Source: an uncultured Lachnospiraceae bacterium
GTDB taxonomy: Bacteria > Bacillota_A > Clostridia > Lachnospirales > Lachnospiraceae
Reading direction: 5' to 3'
NCBI GenBank assembly: GCA_902780985.1
Contig: CACZHN010000080.1
Location: 1-9,972 of the forward strand
Length of the DNA: 9,972 bases
Every line of letters starts with the position of its first letter. Position 1 is the first letter of the stretch. This document shows positions 1-4,897 of the stretch, piece by piece. The notes below the pieces were generated by a model. It worked only from the letters and a program-made list of their open reading frames with translations, did not search any database and had not been told where the DNA came from. The position numbers and the translations under genes are program-made.

Positions 1-556
1 AGGATATCGGCATTGCTATGGCAAGCTCCAGGCCCTGTCCGAATGACATGATGTCACCGCTGCTCCGGATACCGGACTCTCCTCTTTTAACTCCTGAGAA
101 TATGATAAATGATAATACAACCGTCAGTAACAGAAGCAGTACCATGACTATGACATTTAATCTGTCGCGGTTTTTGCTTCCCAAAATGATCCATGCAATC
201 GTAAGAATTCCGATTATGAGGCACCACCATGTGTTTCCCAACTTCAGGATTCCCTGTGCCGAAAGGGATGCATCGAATATCATTATTCCCTGCCATCCTA
301 CCAGCTGAACTATATTCAGCACCGCAAAGAAAAAGCTTCCGTATTTCCCGAAGGAAAGAGCGGATGACCTCATGGATCCTTCTTTATTCTTTACTCCGAT
401 GATTCCCGCCAGTACTAAAAGCAGAAATCCTATCAGATGTCCCAAAACTATTACAACAAGACCACGTACAAGTCCCAGACTTTCAAGGCACGCACCTGTC
501 AGAATTTCGGCGATTGATATAGCTGCGCCGAACCAGATCAGCGATATGCGAGACAT
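1..556 (-). CDS. cytX: Hydroxymethylpyrimidine transporter CytX (NCS1 family), 5' part only
   Basis: Predicted inner-membrane permease importing hydroxymethylpyrimidine, the pyrimidine precursor of thiamine. Only the first 185 codons are present; the gene runs off the left edge, and NCS1 proteins are usually about 400 residues or more. The opening segment (residues 7-21) reads WFGAAISIAEILTG, the TM1 signature of CytX-type NCS1 permeases. It is followed by a TM2 with LGHLIGFLLL (38-47), the SFGKYGS segment (68-74), LNIVQLVGW (80-88) and, at the cut, SFGQGLELAIAMPIS (171-185), which is the conserved run-up to the family's central helices. Hydrophobic segments lie at about 8-25, 32-54, 72-95, 109-126 and 135-154. 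The ATG at 556 follows AAGGAGGG (563-570). The gene lies 117 bp after a LysR regulator on the same strand. The CytX call rests on recalled family patterns; a related NCS1 permease for cytosine or allantoin is the main alternative. Confidence 0.8.
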   Translation of the reverse strand, partial: MSRISLIWFGAAISIAEILTGACLESLGLVRGLVVIVLGHLIGFLLLVLAGIIGVKNKEGSMRSSALSFGKYGSFFFAVLNIVQLVGWQGIMIFDASLSAQGILKLGNTWWCLIIGILTIAWIILGSKNRDRLNVIVMVLLLLLTVVLSFIIFSGVKRGESGIRSSGDIMSFGQGLELAIAMPIS

Positions 557-567
557 TTTATACCCTC

Positions 568-596
568 CTTATAAAGTAAACTCAAATCTTTATAAG
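568..596 (-). repeat. Perfect 9-bp inverted repeat reaching into the cytX Shine-Dalgarno
   Basis: CTTATAAAG (568-576) and CTTTATAAG (588-596) are perfect inverted copies separated by 11 nt. In the transcript the second arm ends with the AAG that begins AAGGAGGG, so a hairpin would cover the edge of the ribosome binding site. It also begins about where transcription should start if the TATAAT at 602-607 is the -10. It may be a DNA operator or a translation-blocking hairpin; the sequence alone does not decide which. No U-run follows, so it is not an intrinsic terminator. Confidence 0.6.
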
Positions 597-601
597 TCGG
601 C

Positions 602-630
602 ATTATATTTCAAATCAGACCTTTTTAAAA
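602..630 (-). promoter_or_regulatory. Candidate cytX promoter
   Basis: A consensus TATAAT lies at 607-602 on the minus strand. The best -35 at 17-bp spacing is TTTTAA (630-625), only 3 of 6 to TTGACA, so the promoter is supported mainly by its -10. Transcription would start near 595, giving a leader of about 40 nt that is too short for a TPP riboswitch. If it is inactive, cytX would depend on read-through from the LysR gene, since no terminator separates them. Confidence 0.4.
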
Positions 631-673
631 TATCCAAAACGAGAAAAATCGATAAGGTCAGTTTAAGAGTTGC

Positions 674-1594
674 TTAGATATACTTTCTTCTGGATTCGCA
701 GAGCTCGGTAATGAACTGCTGATCCAGCTTTGTAAGCTTGTAGCCTTCTTTATATATCAGGACATCCTTATATATTTTTTCGTTGTCCTTACATTTCCTT
801 AATACCAGATTGTATCTTTCCAGCAGCTTCTTCGGTGCCGGTGATACCCACATAAAGGTCTCCGGATTCATAGACAGAAGATCGAACTGACTCGCTCTCT
901 CGAATATGAATATCCTTCGATCGATATTATCCGGAAGCTCTTCCTTTACCACTTTGGAAAGCGGCATGGACGGAACATACGGATCCGCATGTGCTATCTC
1001 GATATAATCCGTCAGATCATCGAAAGTGATCTCTTCCTTCTTTGCCAACGGATTCTCCGCGCTCATGATAAGCGAATATGTGAACTCCGTAACCAGTTCG
1101 TACTGAAATCCCTTCTCTTCGAGCATGGTCTTAAAGTACTTATCGTAATTCTCCGCATAACGTATGATTCCCAGCTTGTAATCATGATTCATCATATTGT
1201 GGATCGTACGCTGTGAGTTGGTCTCTTTATAGAAAACCTCTGTCGGCTCCTTTGTCAGGGATTTTGAAAACTCCGCAAAGGCTTCCGATATGTAACATGC
1301 GCGGGGAACGGAAATGGAGAACTTCTGTTTCGGAGTCGATCCCGATTTATAGAACTTCTCCAGATCATCTATCTGACTCAGTATTCCCTTTGCAAAACTT
1401 ATAAATTCCTCGCCTTCCGGCGTTAACTTCATACCGTTCTGGGTTCTTTCGAAAATTGTTATGCCAAGGTCGCTTTCCAATTCCTTTATGGAACGGCTGA
1501 TGTTAGGTGCTGCTATCATAAGGACTTCCGAAGCCTTATTCAGCGAGCCTGCCTTTGCAACCTCAAGGGCATGTTTCATGTGCAATAAATTCAT
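674..1594 (-). CDS. LysR-type transcriptional regulator
   Basis: A 306-residue cytoplasmic DNA-binding regulator, the usual length for the LysR family. The N-terminal winged helix-turn-helix is clear: AGSLNKASEVL (15-25), then APNISRSIKELESDLGI (29-45), FERT (48-51) and LTPEGEEF near 57-64. Residues about 90-300 form the effector-binding domain, divergent from well-studied members, so the ligand cannot be named. The start at 1594 is supported by an AAAGGTGG site at 1604-1611; a second ATG five codons later has worse spacing. It has its own extended -10 promoter just upstream. cytX follows on the same strand with no terminator between, so co-transcription and control of cytX are plausible. That link is inference: LysR regulators more often act on divergent genes, and none is divergent here. 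Confidence 0.9.
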   Translation of the reverse strand: MNLLHMKHALEVAKAGSLNKASEVLMIAAPNISRSIKELESDLGITIFERTQNGMKLTPEGEEFISFAKGILSQIDDLEKFYKSGSTPKQKFSISVPRACYISEAFAEFSKSLTKEPTEVFYKETNSQRTIHNMMNHDYKLGIIRYAENYDKYFKTMLEEKGFQYELVTEFTYSLIMSAENPLAKKEEITFDDLTDYIEIAHADPYVPSMPLSKVVKEELPDNIDRRIFIFERASQFDLLSMNPETFMWVSPAPKKLLERYNLVLRKCKDNEKIYKDVLIYKEGYKLTKLDQQFITELCESRRKYI

Positions 1595-1627
1595 GCGGTT
1601 TCACCACCTTTGAAATATATTACAGCA

Positions 1628-1657
1628 ATATTAGCAGTTTTCGGTCATAAAAATCAA
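1628..1657 (-). promoter_or_regulatory. Promoter of the LysR-type regulator (extended -10)
   Basis: On the minus strand, TTGATT (1657-1652) is followed by an 18-bp spacer and TAATAT (1633-1628). TGC stands directly before the -10, making an extended -10 element. The predicted start of transcription is near 1621, about 27 nt ahead of the regulator's ATG. The -35 begins only 10 bases after the stop codon of the upstream lipoprotein gene, and no terminator hairpin lies between them. Confidence 0.6.
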
Positions 1658-1667
1658 CCCGCAGTTA

Positions 1668-2540
1668 TTACTCTGCTATACGCTTTGCAACCCAGTCGGC
1701 TATACCGCCGCCTGTGAGCTCATAGCCGTAGTCGGTGTATATTTTCATATTTTCGTCTACCACGAAATAATATAATGCTGCTCCGTCTTCTGAGAAAACA
1801 TCGAACATGTATTTGGGATTAACCTCTTTGGACTCCTTCGAAATCTCGGTATCCTTAAGAGCCTCTGTCAGTTCACTTATATCATCCTTTGTCAGATCAA
1901 GCTCAATACCCTGATCAAAATTTGTTTCTGTTATTTCCCTAAAACTTCCGGAAGCCCCCTCCGACATAAGAATGAAGTAATCATCCGCCGGCTGACGGCC
2001 CCATACACTTTCATATGTTATTCCGTATTCCTCTTCCATCGATTCAAGCCAGGCTTCTATGGCAAAGCCGTTAGTACCCCTTCCGCTACTGTCGATCATA
2101 CTTCTATGACTGTTAACCTCGAATGTTTCTATCAGCGTACCGTCTTCTCCGTACAGATTAAGTCTGTAGAATGCCGCGGCTCCCGGTACGTAATCCATCG
2201 CATCACTCTCATTAATTGCCTCGATAAATCCCTGCACCTGTTCAGGCGTAAGATCATATAACATTGCACCTTCATACCTACCGTCGGTTTCATCAACGAT
2301 CCTGATGGCGGCCACATCAGTATACAACCCGGATACTTCCCCCGAATCATCCGCGGTCTTAGCCTCTGTGGTCTGCTCCTCCGTAATCGCAGTCTCTGTA
2401 GTCTGCGTTTCTGTTGTCTGTGCCTCTGTGGTCTGTGTCTCTGTTGCTCTCGCCTCCGTTGTCTGTGCCTGTGCTGTACCACAGCCTGTAAGCATTAACG
2501 AACAGAATGCAATGATCATGCCTTTACGTAATTTTCTCAC
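1668..2540 (-). CDS. Lipoprotein with TTE-repeat linker and duplicated unknown domain
   Basis: A 290-residue predicted lipoprotein of unknown function. The GTG at 2540 is preferred as start: AGGAGG (2547-2552) sits 6 nt upstream. An in-frame ATG at 2561 would place that site inside the coding region and has no ribosome binding site of its own. The N-terminus has positive residues, a short hydrophobic stretch and a lipobox LTGC ending at Cys20, so the protein should be lipid-anchored outside the membrane. Residues 26-60 are seven 5-residue units of the QTTEA/QTTET type, a typical flexible wall-spanning linker. The rest contains two copies of one fold (about 78-168 and 188-288) aligning without gaps at an offset of 119 residues, each with a DLT segment, an EDG turn and a GxxIxxW-like end. 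I do not recognise the domain. A strong promoter and a palindrome lie upstream. Confidence 0.85.
   Translation of the reverse strand: MRKLRKGMIIAFCSLMLTGCGTAQAQTTEARATETQTTEAQTTETQTTETAITEEQTTEAKTADDSGEVSGLYTDVAAIRIVDETDGRYEGAMLYDLTPEQVQGFIEAINESDAMDYVPGAAAFYRLNLYGEDGTLIETFEVNSHRSMIDSSGRGTNGFAIEAWLESMEEEYGITYESVWGRQPADDYFILMSEGASGSFREITETNFDQGIELDLTKDDISELTEALKDTEISKESKEVNPKYMFDVFSEDGAALYYFVVDENMKIYTDYGYELTGGGIADWVAKRIAE
2361..2465 (-). repeat. 15-bp tandem repeat (7 units) coding a TTE-rich linker
   Basis: Seven 15-bp units, degenerate at the DNA level, code for QTTEA, RATET, QTTEA, QTTET, QTTET, AITEE and QTTEA. The most regular units have a CAGACNACAGAG core. The unit length is a multiple of three, so gain or loss of copies would only lengthen or shorten the spacer between the lipid anchor and the folded part. 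Confidence 0.85.
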
Positions 2541-2570
2541 TTTTAACCTCCTAAAAACCATGATGTCTTT

Positions 2571-2610
2571 TTATCATTATGATTATATCATGATAGCATC
2601 ATAATGATAA
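2571..2610. repeat. 40-bp palindrome of three evenly spaced ATCAT(N)ATGAT dyads, likely operator
   Basis: The 40-bp segment equals its own reverse complement at 18 of 20 pairs; only TA (2584-2585) against GC (2596-2597) breaks it. The 13-bp outer arms are perfect. Inside are three smaller dyads: ATCATTATGAT (2573-2583), ATCATGAT (2587-2594) and ATCATAATGAT (2598-2608), with centres 12.5 bp apart. It covers the -10 and most of the spacer of the lipoprotein promoter and ends before the ribosome binding site. This is the layout of a repressor operator. No U-run follows the arms, so it is not a terminator. Confidence 0.75.
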
Positions 2611-2618
2611 TATGTCAA
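2590..2618 (-). promoter_or_regulatory. Strong promoter of the TTE-repeat lipoprotein
   Basis: A consensus -35 TTGACA (2618-2613) is followed by a 17-bp spacer and TATCAT (2595-2590), with TGC giving an extended -10. A second overlapping option is TTATCA (2610-2605), 17 bp, then TATAAT (2587-2582), also with an upstream TGA. Either gives a leader of about 35-45 nt before the GTG start. Confidence 0.75.
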
Positions 2619-2640
2619 ATTAAGATTTTATTTATTAGCG

Positions 2641-2671
2641 GAAATAAAAAACACACCTTATCCAGGTGTGT
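2641..2671 (-). terminator. Rho-independent terminator overlapping a stop codon
   Basis: On the minus strand, ACACACCT (2671-2664) and AGGTGTGT (2658-2651) form a perfect 8-bp stem with a 5-nt loop, followed by TTTTTTATTTC. The last codons of the smaller lipoprotein form the first arm and loop, and its TAA (2660-2658) spans the loop and the start of the second arm. It separates that gene from the TTE-repeat lipoprotein promoter. Confidence 0.9.
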
Positions 2672-3224
2672 TCTCTGCCGCCGGTCTTTTAGACCTGAAT
2701 TCACTCGGTTTTCCTTCAAGAGAACCGATAACTTCGGAAAATGTCTTATCCTCCAAAAGCGCTTTACAGTCATCTGCACTATAGTCCGCTATATTAAAGA
2801 ATATGTTAAGGACTCTGTCCTCTGAGAAATCCGTGAAGACTCTCATATTGTAATTGTTTCCGTCTGCCTGATAAACAGCCGCGTAGTATATACGACCGTT
2901 TATATCTTTTTTGATGACCTCTCCGTTATACTCAGCCGCCGTCTTCTCCGGAGAGTCTGACATTAAGACACCGACCTCAATCTTTCCGACAGGATCCGGA
3001 TCCTTAAGGTTAACAACTATGGAGCTGTCATCCTTCTGAACGTCCCATCTTTCCGGAACGGTTACATACATACCGTTCGTGCTGACGGTTACTGCAGGTT
3101 CTCCGAACTCACTTGCAGCAGTATTTCTCGGCTCGGACATCATATCCGGCTCTTTGCTGCATGCAGCGGCTCCCATCATAAGCAAGCCCACCGTCAAAGC
3201 AATCAAAAATCTCATTTTAAGCAT
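2658..3224 (-). CDS. Small predicted lipoprotein of unknown function
   Basis: A 188-residue exported protein. The start at 3224 is chosen because AGAGGA lies 6 nt upstream. An in-frame ATG at 3287 would add 21 residues translated from the promoter region (its codon overlaps the TTGACA). The N-terminus is a signal peptide (about 5-18 hydrophobic) ending in GAAAC, with Cys22 as the likely lipidated residue; this lipobox is weaker than LxGC types. After a short linker the rest (about 50-170) is one alpha/beta domain beginning VTVPERWDV (near 54-62), a pattern like the 'PegW' opening of small PsbP/Mog1-type folds. That fold suggestion is inference. I do not recognise a specific family. The gene is a single unit with its own promoter and a terminator at its stop codon, and is divergent from the serine hydrolase gene. 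Confidence 0.8.
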   Translation of the reverse strand: MLKMRFLIALTVGLLMMGAAACSKEPDMMSEPRNTAASEFGEPAVTVSTNGMYVTVPERWDVQKDDSSIVVNLKDPDPVGKIEVGVLMSDSPEKTAAEYNGEVIKKDINGRIYYAAVYQADGNNYNMRVFTDFSEDRVLNIFFNIADYSADDCKALLEDKTFSEVIGSLEGKPSEFRSKRPAAENTPG

Positions 3225-3258
3225 AATTCTTCCTCTAGTACTCTTTTTTGACCCTACT

Positions 3259-3287
3259 ATATTATAGATATATGGTCGATATGTCAA
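3259..3287 (-). promoter_or_regulatory. Promoter of the small lipoprotein
   Basis: A consensus TTGACA lies at 3287-3282 on the minus strand. Two -10 choices overlap: TAATAT (3264-3259) at the ideal 17-bp spacing, or perfect TATAAT (3266-3261) at a short 15-bp spacing. Both predict a start near 3252-3259 and a leader of about 30 nt. The first eight bases, TTGACATA, are shared with the promoter of the other lipoprotein. Confidence 0.6.
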
Positions 3288-3304
3288 TCATGTGTTATTA
3301 TACT
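3276..3304 (+). promoter_or_regulatory. Candidate promoter of the serine hydrolase
   Basis: TCGATA (3276-3281, 4 of 6 to consensus), a 17-bp spacer and TATACT (3299-3304). An alternative is an extended -10 TGTTATTAT (3293-3301) with no good -35. It overlaps the -35 of the divergent lipoprotein promoter, so the two units may interfere with each other. Confidence 0.35.
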
Positions 3305-3334
3305 TATGTTTGTTCAACAAAGGAGAACACACTT

Positions 3335-4828
3335 ATGAATAAAAAACTGAAATGTATTACTGCCTTAGTTACAGTAATCTTACTGGTATTCGGATTCACA
3401 GCTAACGCCTATGCCGTCAGCGTGAATTCAACCATAAATAATATTGAATGGATGAAATATGTTGAAGACGCCATGAAAGCGGATGATGCTCCCGGACTGG
3501 TCCTGGTGGCGGTTTCCGAAGGTGAAGTCGCATATATGCCTTTCGGATATTCGGATCTAAAGAATGAAACTATGATGACGGCGGAAACCGTACTTCAGAT
3601 CGGTTCCTGCTCAAAAGCCTTTACTGCTCTTGCAGTCTTTCTTCTTCAGGAACGCGGACAGCTTTCCATCGAAGACAGTGTTTCGGATTATATCCCATGG
3701 TGGCATGTAACTTATCAGGGACAGGATGTTGACGTAAAGATATGGCAGCTCATCAATCACTGTGCAGGTATTCCCAACGGAAAGACTATGGCCAAGTACG
3801 AATTCGGTACGGATCACAGTCTCAACGAAAAGAGTGCTCTTATAGCAAAGGATCTGGAACTTTCCGCAGCACCGGGATCTGTCTATGAATACTGCAACCT
3901 TGATTATGTGATCATGGCTTATCTGGTTGAAGTTGTATCCGGAATGTACTTTGACGACTTTGTGGAGCAGAACATCCTCTATCCTTTAGGAATGACAAAC
4001 AGCGGCTACGATATACCGACCGCTCAGGGATATATATCATTTATGGGACGGTCAGTTCCTTATGACGCTCCTCGTATGAAGGGTGCGGAAGGCGAAGGCT
4101 TCCTCATCACAACAGCTTCGGATATGTCTCTCTGGCTGCGAGCACAGCTTGGTCAGCTGGATGGAATTCCTGATGAGATTAAAAATGCGATCGTAGCAAC
4201 TCACAAAGCGGATCCTGCTCATCTGGCTGCGGATAAAGGTGAAACCTATTACAACGGATGGATCTTTGATGAAGACGGAGTGCTTCATCACTCGGGAATG
4301 AATCCGAATTTTACATCATTTTCTATCGTCGATCCGAAACGCGGCGTTGCGGTCATGGCCATCAGCAACTGCGTAACAGACTCTGTTGAATATGCTTCAA
4401 CTTCATTCTATAAACTATCGCTCGGCAGCGACTTTGTTGAATACCCTGCACCTGAACCTAACATGATGGTAAGCCTGGACAAGGTATGCAGCATAGGATG
4501 CCTGATCTTCACTGCACTTATACTGCTCTGTTTCATCGCAGCGATCACTCAGAAAAAGAGAATCGCCAAGAAGTCACCTGATGCATCGAAAGCGAAGGGA
4601 CGAATGATAGCAAAGCTTGTCATCCTTATCCCGCTTCTGGCACTGAGCATCATCCTGCCATACATTGCCGGATTCATGGTGGGTTACGATACATTCTTCT
4701 ATAAGATGTTCCTCTACTGGGGAACCTGGAGTATGATACTTATGTGCATACTTATGGCAGTAACATTCCTGCTGCTGATAATACTTTCGATATCAAGATA
4801 TTTCAGAATAAGAAAGATCAATATGTAA
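3335..4828 (+). CDS. Beta-lactamase-fold serine hydrolase with three C-terminal membrane helices
   Basis: A 497-residue exported enzyme of the class C beta-lactamase/penicillin-binding protein family (Pfam Beta-lactamase, PF00144). Catalytic motifs are intact: SCSK at 91-94 (nucleophile Ser91, Lys94), YCN at 186-188 and HSG at 319-321. A signal peptide (about 7-27, ending AYA) precedes the domain (about 40-365). After it come three membrane helices, about 385-404, 425-448 and 463-486, with a basic tail, so the catalytic domain should sit on the outer face, held by its C-terminus. The ATG at 3335 is chosen because AAAGGAG (3319-3325) precedes it; an in-frame ATG at 3248 lies in promoter DNA. 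Known relatives include D-amino-acid peptidases, esterases and FmtA-like wall enzymes, so the substrate is open; true beta-lactamase activity is not implied. It stands alone, ending at a shared terminator. Confidence 0.9.
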   Translation: MNKKLKCITALVTVILLVFGFTANAYAVSVNSTINNIEWMKYVEDAMKADDAPGLVLVAVSEGEVAYMPFGYSDLKNETMMTAETVLQIGSCSKAFTALAVFLLQERGQLSIEDSVSDYIPWWHVTYQGQDVDVKIWQLINHCAGIPNGKTMAKYEFGTDHSLNEKSALIAKDLELSAAPGSVYEYCNLDYVIMAYLVEVVSGMYFDDFVEQNILYPLGMTNSGYDIPTAQGYISFMGRSVPYDAPRMKGAEGEGFLITTASDMSLWLRAQLGQLDGIPDEIKNAIVATHKADPAHLAADKGETYYNGWIFDEDGVLHHSGMNPNFTSFSIVDPKRGVAVMAISNCVTDSVEYASTSFYKLSLGSDFVEYPAPEPNMMVSLDKVCSIGCLIFTALILLCFIAAITQKKRIAKKSPDASKAKGRMIAKLVILIPLLALSIILPYIAGFMVGYDTFFYKMFLYWGTWSMILMCILMAVTFLLLIILSISRYFRIRKINM

Positions 4829-4834
4829 GCATAA

Positions 4835-4871
4835 AAAAGTGTACCTACGAATTATTCATAGGTACACTTTT
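4835..4871. terminator. Bidirectional rho-independent terminator
   Basis: AAAAGTGTACCTA (4835-4847) and TAGGTACACTTTT (4859-4871) form a perfect 13-bp inverted repeat around an 11-nt loop, with A-rich DNA on the left and T-rich DNA on the right. It therefore works as a U-tailed hairpin in both directions. It lies between the converging serine hydrolase (stop at 4828) and NSS transporter (stop at 4898) genes and serves both. Confidence 0.92.
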
Positions 4872-4897
4872 AATTTACTATATTTACGTTTTACGAA

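Noticed and set aside
557..673. Possible TPP riboswitch ahead of cytX
   Set aside because: The 117-bp gap lacks the CTGAGA-type core and the paired thi-box segments; only a simple inverted repeat is present.
2132..2482. An Arg/Gln-rich open frame on the minus strand
   Set aside because: It is a frame-shifted reading of the TTE-repeat lipoprotein; its basic composition is a by-product of the 15-bp repeat.
2305..2604. A Val/Ser/Ala/Cys-repeat open frame on the plus strand
   Set aside because: It is the antisense reading of the same tandem repeat and runs through the palindromic promoter.
3309..3321. Inverted repeat TTTGTT-C-AACAAA beside the serine hydrolase ribosome binding site
   Set aside because: It can form at best a 5-bp AT-rich stem with a 3-nt loop, too weak to call a regulatory hairpin.
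3335..4828. Calling the serine hydrolase an antibiotic-resistance beta-lactamase
   Set aside because: The fold and motifs are shared by peptidases and esterases, and the C-terminal membrane domain is not typical of class C beta-lactamases; no resistance claim is supported.
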